Below, one piece after another: positions 11,824 through 23,500 of a stretch of 64,000 nt of DNA (position 1 is the stretch's first letter; each line of letters opens with the position of its first letter). This stretch comes from Formicarius rufipectus. Lineage: Eukaryota > Chordata > Aves > Passeriformes > Formicariidae. Made by a program: the position numbers and the translations under genes. The notes under the pieces were generated by a model. The model was not told the DNA's origin. It was given only the letters and a program-made list of their open reading frames with translations, and searched no databases. The stretch covers positions 713,697-777,696 of the forward strand of contig VXAU01002436.1 in assembly GCA_013399695.1 (NCBI GenBank). Reading direction: 5' to 3'.

Positions 11824-12218
11824 CAGCCTGGGAGAGCTGGGGGTGTTCAGCCTGGAGAAGGGAAACTCCAGGGAGAGCTCAGAGCCCATTCCAGTGCCTA
11901 AAGGGGCTCTAGGAGAGCTGGAGAGGGACATGGGACAAGGGCCTGGAGTGACAGGATGGCTTCCCACTGGCAGAGGGCAGGGTTAGATGGGATATTGGGA
12001 AGGAATTCTTCCCTGTGAGGGTGGGCAGGCCCTGGCACAGGTTGGGAAGAGAAGCTGTGGCTGCCCCATCCCTGAAAGTGTCCCAGGCCAGGTTGGATGG
12101 GGCTTGGAGCACCCTGGGCTGGTGGGAGGTGTCCCTGGCCATGGCAGTGAGGTGGAACTGGGTGATCTTTTAAGGTTCTTTCCAACCCATACCACTCCAT
12201 GATTCTGTGATTCCATGA
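11824..12218 (+). mobile_element. CR1 LINE 3' fragment, about 395 bp
   Basis: Plus-strand CR1 tail. It begins in the region encoding the end of ORF2 (CAGCCTGGAGAAGGG), passes the GGGTTAGATGGGATATTGGG and CCAGGTTGGATGGGGCTTGG blocks, and ends with CCATGATTCTGTGATTCCAT. Confidence 0.9.
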
Positions 12219-12429
12219 ACATCCCTGTAGCTCCTTGGCTGCAGAGGAGCAGGGGGAGAAAATCAGGGGAGGGAGTGTGAGAAAAGCAGAGGAGGAAAGC
12301 AACACCTCATTTTTGAGGCCGCTACACCAAAGTAGAGGAAACAACGCGCTGCACCTTGAGCCTCAGCAAATCCAGCTGCAGTGCTCGGCTTTGCCTCTGG
12401 CTCAGCAGAAGGGCAGGGATAACAATAAA

Positions 12430-12600
12430 TCCCTTCCCGCACCTTCTGCATGTCCTGGTGAGAGCGGCGGTGCGGACGGGGCTGTGACCGCTCCGAGCCC
12501 GGCCCCGCCCGCGGGCACCGAGCGCATCCCCGGCACTGGGATGCTCCGGGAAGCACCGGGACAGGCTGGGCACTGAGCTCTGCCTCCCTCCGGGACTGTG
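12430..12600. promoter_or_regulatory. small CpG-rich patch with a GC box
   Basis: About 170 bases with many CpG dinucleotides, between two CpG-poor CR1 copies. It contains a CCCCGCCC GC box at 12503-12510, the core recognised by Sp-family factors. It could be a promoter remnant or a distal 5' exon region for KPNA7, 5 kb downstream, or for the minus-strand myosin. No splice donor or start clearly belongs to it, so the role is open. Confidence 0.35.
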
Positions 12601-12687
12601 TGCCACCAGCCCGCCTGGGAAAGGAGGAATTTCCAAGCCCCATCCCTGTCACACTTGGGAATGGCCCACATCAGTAAGGACATGAGT

Positions 12688-12920
12688 CTATCAGGGCAGG
12701 GTTGGGTTGGATCTCAGGAAAAGGCTCTTCCCCCAGAGGGTGGTGGGCACTGAACAGGTTCCCCAGGGCAGTGGGCACAGCCCCAGGGCTGCCAAAGCTC
12801 CAGGAGGGTTTGGACAATGCTCTCAGGGACAGAGTGGGATTGTTGGAGTGTCTGTGCAGGACCAGGAGTTGGACTGAATGATCCTTGTGGGTCCCTTCCA
12901 ACTCAGGATGATTCTGTAAT
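12688..12920 (+). mobile_element. CR1 LINE 3' fragment, second subfamily
   Basis: It carries blocks of a CR1 subfamily different from the 10-12 kb copies: CCCCCAGAGGGTGGTGGGCAC, GCCAGAGCTCCAGGAGG-like sequence and a CCTTCCAACTCAGGATGATT end. It belongs to the same family type as the copy at 15 kb. Confidence 0.85.
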
Positions 12921-14964
12921 CCACCAGCAGTTACATCATCAGCTGTTTCAGGAGCCCACGTGGATATTTCCTCAGTATTAGTTCAACTAATAAGTAAAAT
13001 TAATTTGTTCATATTAATGAATCTTATTGCTGGCAGAGAAGATACAGTGTGTGGGAGCAGAAGTTTGGGGGCTGGCAGGGATCCCTCCCTCTGCTCCTCT
13101 GTGCCAGCTGAGGTTCTCCTCTCACAGAGACTTTGCTCCAACCTGTGCAGCATCCCATATTGGATCCTGGGATGTTCCTGGCTCATCTCACCCCGCCACA
13201 GAGATGCCACACATTGACACCTTTCCTGACTGGTGCCTTTCTCTGCTTGCAGTGAGGCTAAACCTATTCAAGAAACATGAAAAACAGAAAAAGGAGGGAA
13301 AATCAGGGCTTTTCTCTCAGAGCTGAAAATGGATGTTTTCAAGTCTGCCCCAGTCAGAGCCTCACGAAGGTGCAGTGTTGGGGTGAAGGGTGGCAGGGTG
13401 GGGAAGAACAGCTCAAAAAAACCTTCTAAACTAGAACCACAGCTTTTCATACCTGTCATGATGTGGATTTTAAGCTTGAGCACACAAGGCTGAGCTCAGG
13501 GGACACTGTCATGTAGATTTAGGGTTTTATCTCCTTTCCTCTCCATTAGCTGTGAAACCTTCTTATTATGCTGAAAACCAAAACTTTTTTTTTCCCCCAG
13601 TGGTTGTTCCCTTCCCCAAATATTGATCTGCCCGTGTCCTCAGCACGGGTTCAGACCCACCCCCCTCATCCTCAGCCTGCTCGTGGGTGGCAGTGCCACC
13701 TCTCATGCCATCAGGGACTGGAGCAGAGGACAGGGAGGGGGAAGTTCATCCATTCACACGTGTTTTTCTCTCCCCATCCTCTCTCTCCTTGTGTTGGCAG
13801 TGACAGAGAATTGAACAGGATGGGGCTGATTGTGCTTGGCAGGTGGAGAGGGAGTGGAAGGAGCAGGGAGAAAAGGAGCAGCCCAGGGTAAGGATGAACT
13901 GCTCACAGCCTTGTTCCACATTCATATCCTGCAGTACCTTGGGTGAGAGCTCTCCAGGACTAAAAGCAGGGGTCTGGCCTGTGCAGGAGGCTGCCCCCAC
14001 TTATCTTGGGGGTGTGATTTTAAGCCAATTTAATTAAATTGCTTGGCAAGGTTGTGAGGACTCATCTATTTCAGCTCGAGCCAGGCCTGTTCTGATTTAG
14101 TGTTGGCTGATTAGGAATTAGTGGAAACAAACTGCTCAGAAAACAAAATTAGAGGGTGCACGCTAACTTTTGCACCAGATTAAGCTGAATTAAAAAGCAA
14201 TTGAAATGTAATTTTACTGTCTCAAGCAGCCAAGAAACAAGATAATGCAACCAGTGGCACTTGAAGCTTAAAAACACAGTGGCCAGGATTAGCACAACTG
14301 GCTTTTTAATGCCTACAAACAACAGCTTTATCTGAAGGTCTTTTCTCAAATCTCCCCACATCACCTTCCACGCAAAGCTTTGTACAACCCTTTTTATTTG
14401 CCTTGAAATGCAGAATTGGTGTGACCCCAGGGTGTGAATCCATGACTGAAAGCAGCCCAGGGATTGCACTGTGTCCATGGCTGGCAATAACCACACACTG
14501 AACTGGTTGTTCCCTCAGCTCCTGAGGTTTGGTTGGAGGTGGCTCTGTGTCCATGGCTGGCAGGGTGTGGGTGTCCAGGGGTGAGGAGGGTGCACAGCCC
14601 CTGGGATGGGTGCTCTTCCCACCTGCCTCCCAGCACCCCCTTCCTGCAGCTCAGAATGTCTCTGCTCCCCCACTTCCCTCGCAGAAAGAGATGTCAAGTA
14701 GTTTAAAATTAGGTTTTAATTAAATATTTTAGTAGCTGTTTTCCCTACCCATGTGGGAAACACTGCTCCTCCCTTCCCCATCGACTGGGCCAGGCTGGCA
14801 CCCCTGCACACAGGGAGCTGGGCAGGGGGAGTTTCCCAGGGCTGTGCTGGAAAGGGTGATGGAGTGATGGGTGTGCAAATCCAGGGTGTGCAAATCCAGG
14901 GTGCCTTCAACTCCTCAGATCCCCAGACCTGCCCCCAGAGCTGCAGCCAAGCCCTGCTTGTCCC

Positions 14965-15514
14965 TGCAGTGGTTCTGCTCTGCACTGGTGCAGCCTCACC
15001 TTGAATATTGTTTGCAGTGTTGGTCACTGCAATGTAGGGAAGGTGTTCAGACATTGGAGAGTGTCCAAAGGAGGGCAGTGAGGATGGGGAGGGGCCTGGA
15101 GGGGAAGTGTGTGAGGACATTGAGGGCACTTGGTGTGCTCAGCTGGAGAAGAGGAGTCTGAGGGGAGACCTCATTGGGGTCTTCAACATCCTCCCGAGGG
15201 GCAGTGGAGGGGCAGGCACTGATCTCTGCCCTGTGGGGACCAAGGACAGCACCCAGGGAAGGGCTGGAGCTGTGTCAGGGCAGGGTTAGGTTGGATATCA
15301 GGAAATGGTTCTCCCCCCAGAGGGTGGTGGGCACTGCCCAGGCTCCCCAGGGCGGTGGGCACAGCCCCGAGGCTGCCAGAGCTCCAGGAGGGTTTGGGTG
15401 ATGCTCTGGAGCACAGGGTGTGACTCTTGGGGATGGTCCTGTGCAGGGCTGAGGGTTGGACTCGATGACCCTTGTGGCTCCCTTCCAGCTCAGCATTTTC
15501 TGTGATTCTGTGAA
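14965..15514 (+). mobile_element. CR1 LINE fragment including the end of ORF2
   Basis: The longest CR1 piece here. The 5' part still encodes the C-terminal end of the CR1 reverse transcriptase ORF: PHLEYCLQCW, VQRRAVRM, RGDLIGVFN, matching the family's PHLEYCVQFW...VQRRATKM...RGDLI signature, with frame disruptions. The 3' part has the CCCCCAGAGGGTGGTGGGCAC block and ends TTTTCTGTGATTCTGTGAAA. It is dead, 5'-truncated, and cannot mobilise itself. Confidence 0.92.
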
Positions 15515-17437
15515 ATGCAAACAAACTCCTGACTGATGGGGACTGTCATAGGCACAGAGTGCAGCACATCATGAGCTGCCCAGCAGCTCCTGGCCACAAT
15601 CTGAAGGACTCATGAAGACAGAGGATTCCTGCTGGGTTTGTCTCCTTGCCACCTCCTGCCTGTGCCAGTCAGCAGCTCAGCACCTGATGATGCTCCAAGT
15701 TTCTTAATGCTGTCGTGGCTCTGTGCAGGCAGTTCTGCTCAGCTGCCCCCTGGCCCCGTGCTCCTGGGCCCTGCTTACTGAAGGACCACTCACAACCTAC
15801 CCAGACAAAACCAGGGGCATCCCCAGCCTGTCTCTGCTGTCACAGGACATGGCACAAGTACAGGCTGGCATGGCCCCTGAATGGTCTGGCCAAAAACAAG
15901 ACCAAAGTAGGCAAAGTTAAATGCATGGAGGAGGTCTGGGGGAGTGAGTGGTGGCCCAGGGCTGCCACCACCATCCATCCTCCTCCAGCTGCATCCAGGT
16001 GGCCATGATGAGGGAACAGGTGGGGATAACGGGGGCTGTCCTGGGAAGAGCCAATTGTGGAGGGGAGCTGGGGGTATGTGGCTTCCTGGGGCAAATAAAA
16101 GAGGCATTTGAGGAGGGAGGTGTATGAGAGAGTTGGGGTGAGTGGATTTTCTCTTCTTGGTGTGGGTGGCTTCTTAATCATGTATACAGTGTGATGAGGC
16201 TGCTGGTTGGGCTCTCCTGGCTGTTTGGGGCTGTACTGGGTCTCCTGGCTGATGTCAGTGGGTGGGTTATGGTGCTTTTTCTGCTGGGAAGAGGGTGGAG
16301 AAAACTCTTGCAAAAGAAGAGGGGTTTGGGGTGTTACTTCTCTGTTGGGGAAACAGAAGAAGGGAGAGGGGAGCAAAGCTTGAGGTTTGAGGGTAGGGGT
16401 TAAGGCTGAGGGGGGTGTTGGTTGATTTAAGTGATGGCTCATCTTGCTCCCTCTGTCATCTGGGGAGGTTCTGCAGCTGAGTGACTGGAATAAAGAGCTC
16501 CATCCTGGCCTTGGTTACTGGGACAGGAAACAGGGAGAGAGAAGAAAAAAAACCTCAAACCCCACTGAAACCTTAAACTTTGAATGAGAGTGTGTGGGAG
16601 CTCGTGGAGGCTGGTCTGAGCTCCTGGTGTTGGCTGGAAGCCTGGAGGGAAGGTGATCAGCCCCTGAGTGTGTTGATGCTTGGGTTTAGGGGTCCCCTGA
16701 TGGTGTCTGGTCTGAAAACATCTGTTTCTGCTGGGTGGAAGCCTTGTTTTTCCTGACAGAAGCTGTCTGAAGGCCAGCTTTTGGTTTATATGTGTGTGGC
16801 TTTTAAGAGATGCTTAGAAATTGCTTTCACCTGTCTCTATTTGGTGTTGTTCACCTGGCAATCTGTACAAGCTGCTGGGTTTGCAGTTGAACTTGGTCAC
16901 TTTATGCTTCTGCTTTGTGGCTGTGGGTTTTTCTTAGCTTGGGGTGCTGGTGTAGGAAGCCAAGCTGGGCTGTGTGGTGGGGTGAGAGGCTTGGATGTGG
17001 CTGTGTGTCCTTAAATCAGTCCTTGAGCTGATCCTTGTGGGGGTAGGAGACCCTGCCAGGCTTGGGTTGTGTGTCAAAGCCAAACTAAAAGGCCCAGGAC
17101 AGAGCCATGAGAAGGTGGTGTTTCTGTAACAATGGGAAGTCTGTGTCTGGTTTCCTCATGGGATTCCAGCAGCAGCTGTAATTTTTGTAGCCTGATATTA
17201 AGTGGCAGTTTGTGCCTGTATTCAGTTCAGTGGCTCAGCTGCAGTGTGTGAGGATCCTACCAAGCCCTGCTTGGGGCAGGGGACCTCCAGCATCTCCCTT
17301 GGTGGGAGTGTGGGGTGGAAATGCACAGCACAGGCTGCTGGTGGGAGTGGAGGGTCCCAGCCCCCTCTGTGCATGGCAGAGGATGCTGCTGGGCAGGTGT
17401 GACCTGACCCTGCTCTGTCCTGAAGCCCAAGAGTACC

Positions 17438-17440
17438 TGA
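17438..17440 (+). other. KPNA7: in-frame stop just upstream of the KPNA7 start
   Basis: A TGA in the frame of the KPNA7 ATG, 13 codons upstream, with no ATG between. It fixes 17477 as the first possible start in this exon unless an upstream exon splices in after this stop, for example at the pyrimidine-rich TCCTGAAG site ending near 17425. Confidence 0.75.
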
Positions 17441-17476
17441 GGACGTTCAGCTGGCACCTCTCTCAACCCTGCTGAG

Positions 17477-17539
17477 ATGGAGTTTGGGAAGCAGAGTCAG
17501 CACATGAGGAAGTTCAAGAATAAGGGCAAGGATGCAGCT
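17477..17539 (+). CDS. KPNA7: KPNA7 coding exon 1 (residues 1-21)
   Basis: Starts with ATGGAG (G at +4; the base at -3 is G) and encodes the first basic IBB segment, RKFKNKGKD. Donor GTGAGT at 17540, phase 0. The N-terminus before the basic segment is only about ten residues. Confidence 0.88.
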
Positions 17540-20500
17540 GTGAGTACCCACCTGCCTGTGCCAGCACCTTTGAGCCATGGGGGTTTGCCTGTTCCTCTTT
17601 TTGACAGCTGGAAAGTCTTTTGAAGGCCCAGGACCCCCAAATCTACGTGTTTAGGGTGGCAAAGGGGATCAGGGGGATGGCTCTATCAGCTGGCATGCTC
17701 AGGTGGCTTTTGAGGTGTGATGGTGGAGCTGGCTGGGCTGTAGGGAGGGTGGTGGCACAGACAAGGGGGATGTGAGGGTTTTTTTGGGTGGGTGACTCTG
17801 GGCTGGGGAAGGGAGATGGCTGAGCCCCAGCCTGCTGAGTTCTCTGCAGCAGCTATCCCTGTGGACTGGGGGCTGGTAGGGGATGTCAGACCACGGGATC
17901 TGTCAGCCTGCTTTAAGCCAGTAGAGGAGATGAGGGTTTGCCTTTCAAGTTCAGCAAATCTAGTTTTAAAAACAGCCACTGGTTGCTGGTTCATCCAGCA
18001 CTCTGTGTCCTTGGGAGGCACCGAAGGAGAGCTTTACTCCATCCCATCTCCTACACCACCCTCCAGGCCCCAGGGAGGACATGCTGGCTCCCTGCAGCAG
18101 TGGGGGGCAGGGGGATGCAGAGATGAGCCCCTCGGGGAGTGGGATGGTGCAGACACGGGTGGGATGGTGCCCTTGTCCCCTGCAGGCCCTGCGGATGCAG
18201 AGGGTGGAGGTGAGCATCGAGCTGCGGAAGGCCAAGAAGGATGAGCAGATCCTGAAGCGCAGGAACATTTCCCCTCATGTGGAGGAGAGGAGTCTCTCTC
18301 CAGAACAAGACAGACCAGATGAGGTGAGTGCTGGGTGCTCTGCACCTGGGCAGGATCAGTGCAGCAGGTATCATCTCCTACTTGGAATACCACCAAGCCC
18401 AGCCATGGTGACCTGGGATAAGTATCTGGTGCCATTCCTGGTTGCCATGCCCAGTGCTGGGGGGGCATTGCAGACTGCCTGGCCTTTGTCTCTGCTGTTG
18501 TTCATGGAGATGATGTCCTGCTGGCCTCCCTTGATGGCAGGTAGAACAGGCTGGTGCTCTGGCGAGCTGGCAAAGCTCCTGTCTGGCTCCCTGCACAGCA
18601 CGGGGTAATTACTGAGCTCGCAGGCCCATTACGGTGTGTCAGTGACTCTTTCTGTGCTTGATCACAAGCATTAGTTGCCTTGGAGGCTTTTGTGGATTCT
18701 CTGCCTCATCTCGAAACTGTTGCATAAAGAACAGACACTGCTTAGGTAGAAGTGGTGAGTGACTCGGGTCTAGACGGCTGATTGACTGTGGAGATTAACC
18801 CGGAGGGAGTCCTGCTCTGACTGTGAATCACTCCCTGTGACACAGGTTGTTCAGCTGTCCTTGGAGCAGATCGCTGAAGCTGTGAAGGGGAACAACCCCA
18901 AGCTGCAGCTGTTGGCCACCAGAGTCACCAGGTGTGTGCCTGGCCCCTTGTGCCGGGAGGGAGGTGGCTGATGGGGCTGGGATGGGTCCTGTTGGCAAAA
19001 GGTGTTTATTCCTGTTTGAGGAGCTCCCTAGAGATGGGGAAGGAGCCTGGTGGTAACCCAAACTGCTCTGGAGAACCTCAGCTGGTGCTTGCTCTGTGCC
19101 CTGTGTGCCATGCTTTTCACCATCAGTCTTGGGCAGTGCCTGTAGCACAGACCTGGGGGTTGAACCCAACTGGCTCCTGGTGCTGCCCCCCTTTCCTGTG
19201 TCAGGGATCACGCTGGATTCCACAGGAAATGAAAAGCTTGGGCAGGCCAAGGACTGGAGAGCCTGGCTCTGCAAGGGTCGCCACACTGGGTTTCTCATGG
19301 CAGGCTGTGCTGTGTCCTCTTGCAGGAAACTGCTGTCCAAGCAGAAGGACCCCCCCATCAGTCAGATCATTGAGCTGGGGATCATCCCCAGGATGGTGGA
19401 ATTCCTGGAAGGAGTTGGCAATACTGCCCTGCAGTTTGAGGCAGCCTGGGCACTGACCAACATTGCCTCTGGCACCTCAGAGCACACCAGGGCCGTGGTG
19501 GAGGGAGGTGCCATCCCAGCCTTCATCTCCCTCCTGTCCTCCCCACACATGCACATCAGTGAGCAGTCGGTGTGGGCTCTGGGCAACATTGCAGGTGAGG
19601 AAGGCTGTGGGGGGCACACAGAGGGTCCCTGACACAGCCAGGGTGAGGGAGATCCAATATTGGTGCTCCTCACCATAGCCCTCTCTCCCTGCAGCTTTGT
19701 GTCCACGCTGTTGCTGCTGTTGAGCCCCTTAACCCTTCAGCCCCTTGGTGTGGCCTGGCAGCCTTTGACATCCTGTGTTGGCTCTGCAAGAGGATTTTGG
19801 CCAAACCAAGGGTGGGACTCCATCCTGCTGGAATGGTTTAACCCCCTAGTGTGGTCACTAAGGAGAACAGAATGGGTTGTGCCTGGTTGGTCTGCCACCA
19901 CCCAGCACTGCTGGCACTCCAGTCTGCCCAGTAAATCCTTCCCACCTGGAAATGCCTCGTGGTGTGTGGCTGGTGGGGGAGCCTGGGCAGCCAGCCCTGG
20001 CCCTGCAGGTCTGATTGCTGTTTGATGTTGGCTGTCTTGTGACTTGGGCAGATGCAATAACCAACCCTTTATGTGTACAGGGGATGGTCCTGTCTACAGG
20101 GATGCTCTTATCAATTGTGATGTGGTTCCTTCTTTGCTGGCTCTGGTGTCACCTGAAACTCCAGTAAATAACCTTCATTTTCTTGGCCTAGCAGCTCTTA
20201 ATCACTTGGGTGATGGGTGAATGGTGGCCTCTCATCTGCCTTACACACAACAGGCTTTTTGTATTACTGAATGAGACCCTGCTCAAAACTGCTTTTGTGG
20301 CCCTGCCTGTGCATGAAGCTGGGTGTGCCAAGCAGGCAGTCTCCAAGTCAATGTGGTATCTTCCAGTCTGGGCTTTCTTTTCCAGCTTTGACTATCTCAG
20401 GCTAGGGATAAGATGAAGCTGGTGCAAGGCAGACTTGCAAATGCATGTAGAAGGGCTGAACTTGCCCTTCAAGCTTCTTCCTGCTGCTTTTTGGGTAGCT

Positions 20501-23500
20501 CTGAACTCCTAAATTTGTCACTTATCTCTGCCTCTCTGCAGTGGTGCTGCCCCACTGCTTTAAGTCTCTGGGGGAGAAAGAACCTTCACAGGATGGCAAA
20601 AGGTGGACTGAGAAGCTCTCATGGGCACTGAGGATCTTACACCTCCCTTGTGTTTCAGGTTGGGTTCCTGAGGAACATCACCTGGACACTGTCCAACCTC
20701 TGCAGGAACAAGAACCCCTACCCTCCCTTGGCTGCAGTGCAAGCAATACTGCCTGTCCTTGTCTGCCTCATACAGCATGAGGACATGGACATCATCACTG
20801 ACTCCTGCTGGGCTGTTTCCTACCTGACCGATGGCTCCAATGACCGAATCCAACTCGTGGTGGACATAGGGATTCTCCCAAGGCTTGTGGAACTCATGGC
20901 CAGTGCACACTTGACAGTTCTGGTAGGGAACAATCAGCAATCTCCACCTTCTGCTCTCAGTGTAGAAACACCCGAGGAGAGGGAAGGCACACCTCCTTGT
21001 TCTCTATGGCAGCTGTGATCTGCTGTCCCCTTAGCCTGCAGTGTGGGCTGCTGGCTTCTCAAGCCACTGCTCTGCTCCAGCCTGCATGGCTGGAGACTGG
21101 CTGGAGACTCCAAAGCTGCTTAGAGCAAACAGGAGGACAACGGGTCTGTAAATAAGCAGCGATCACCCACAATGCTCCCCTCACTGGAAGGATCAAGCAC
21201 TTAGTGAGGGATCTTGCTGACCTTCCTGACATGCATCCCCTGAGGTGAGGGCTCCGCTCATCTCCTTTAATCTCTGTCTAGACTCCAGCTCTGCGTGCCA
21301 TGGGGAATGTGGTGACGGGCACAGACCAGCAGACCCAAGCGGCCATCGATGCTGGTGTTCTGGCAGTCCTGCCCAGCCTCCTGTGCCACGCGAAGCCAAC
21401 GATCCAGAAGGAAGCAGCCTGGGCACTCAGTAACATTGCAGCAGGGCCTTGCCAGCAGATCCAACAGCTCATCACCTGTGGGTTACTGCCACCTTTGGTG
21501 GAGCTGCTGGACAAGGTGAGGGCTGGGGTCAGCTCTGCTGAGGTTCCTGAGGTCTGTGGTGCCTCCCTTGGGAAGTGCTGTGCTCCAGGAGCCACCCGAG
21601 CAGGCTGTTTCGCAGCTGTTGAGGTCCTTGGAACAGCCTGGGCACTCAGACTCTTCAGTGCACCTGCTTGAAAATGTGTCCTGGAGCTGTTCTTGGTATC
21701 CTCAAAGGGCTGGGAAAGGGGGGTCAGCCCAAGCAGAGTACAAAGGAAAGGGGTGGGCTGTCCTCACACTGATTCTGGAGGGATGCTAAAGCTTGGGAAT
21801 GCCTTCACTGTGCTGCTTTTCCAGGGTGACTTCAAGGCTCAGAAGGAGGGTGTGTGGGTAGTGGCCAACCTCACGACTGGAGGAACGGTGGATCAGGTGG
21901 TGGAGCTCGTCCGTTCTGGGGTCCTCAAACCTCTGCTCAACCTGCTCTCAGCCAAAGACAGCAAAACTATCCTGATCATCCTGGATACCCTTTCAAATCT
22001 CTTTGTGGTAGGATCTCTTATCTCAAATTCCTTCTCCAAAAGAGCAGCAAGGAGTGAGCCAAATGCGCACATTCTGTGGTTAGAAGAGTGGTTGTGGGGT
22101 TTATTTGCTTGGGAGTAAGAGACTTCATGTTGTCTGACTTATTCTTGGATAGCCTTGTGTTGTCCAAAGGGCTTGACAAGATTAAGTTCACGAAGTGTCC
22201 TTCCCCTCCTACCAGCTGGTTTAATTGGCAGTCAAGCCACTGTGCAGTCATCCAGCAGGGACTGGTGTTCCACAGACGCCACAGTCACATCCCTGACATC
22301 AGGCAGGGATAACTTCAGGGACTGTGATCCTCTTGACTTGTAGATCAGGGCTGTAATTACAGAAAAGACCATCTCAGACCTGTTACTGATGTAATGTTCT
22401 ATTTTCCTGCTTGGTTTTCTGATGTTACAGGCAGCTGAGAAGCTGGGAGAGACAGAGAAGTTGTGTCTGCTGGTGGAGGAGCTCGATGGTCTGGAGAAAA
22501 TTGAAGACTTGCAAACCCATGAGAACAGCATGGTCTACAGAGCTGCCCTGAACATCATTGAGAAATACTTTTCTGGTGAGGTATGTGACCCTTGGCTGTT
22601 TCTCAGCTGAAAATATGAAGCTATTCTACACTGGAATGAAGAACAGAATTTAGGGATATTGAAATAGGTCTCTGCAGGAAACCTCCATGTGGTCCTTGCA
22701 GCTTCTTTCAGCTGCTTTTGAAGATCTGTAAAAGCTCCAAGTTGCCAGTCAGTGGGTTGCACAAGAGACGTGGATGCCTCGATAGCATCTTGCTGCTGGA
22801 ATTTAAAGTGGCATCAGCTGGAGTTACTGCAGTTGCTGATATGAATACCAAATGTGGAGAAGTTTCCTCCTTTGGAGCTGAGCTGGCTTGTCCCTATGAA
22901 TGGAAGCCTCCTACTCAGCTGATAACAGTGCTCAGGTTGCATTTTGATTACTTGACCCTTCTCATGGTAATGAATCCGTGGAAAAAGAGGATAGGACACC
23001 AGCTGAGAGCTGTAAGAACCCAGTGACTGTCACAGATCCTGTGTTTGGTCCCAGTCTTAGTCTTGCAGATAGGAAAACATCAGGGGTGAGGCTGAGAGGT
23101 CTGGCAGGTGCTGGAGCTGAAGCTCAGCCTGGATGTGAGCCTGGCTTAGTCCTCTGCCTGGAGCAGGGTCTGTGGGATGTCTCTGTGAGAGGCTGTGGAA
23201 GAAGCTCTCCCACACTCCAGGACCTGCCTGAGGGGCTGGATGCCAGGGGAGACATCCCTCCTAATAAGCAGTCCTGACTTGTTGCTGTTCCAATTTCATT
23301 TGCCACTGCACCACCTCTTTATTTATTTATTATTTCTCCCACTTGGCCGCTGTTGTGTGGGGGGGATGTAGGGACACTGCAGCTTCAGTGTGCTGTAGGG
23401 AACAGGAGGACTTGGCCTGGCCTCCAAGGGCTCTGTTAGACTCAAGCTGAGCTTGACACCTTCTTACAGCAGCTCAATTTTTCACACAAGAATAACAAAG

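Larger units (their letters stand above)
3970..17400. other. intergenic region between myosin relic and KPNA7
   Basis: About 13 kb without an intact gene. It contains six CR1 fragments, a purine microsatellite, a poly(T) tract and a CpG-rich patch, listed separately. The upstream motor exons and first exon of the relic myosin should lie here on the minus strand, but I could not identify any with confidence. From about 16.0 to 17.2 kb the plus strand is strongly G/T-biased. A 5' untranslated exon and promoter for KPNA7 probably lie in the last few kb; I see no decisive signal. Confidence 0.5.

Noticed and set aside
15840..16442. 200-residue minus-strand open frame
   Set aside because: Pro/Ser/His-rich translation of a G/T-skewed plus strand; no domain, no splice or start context.
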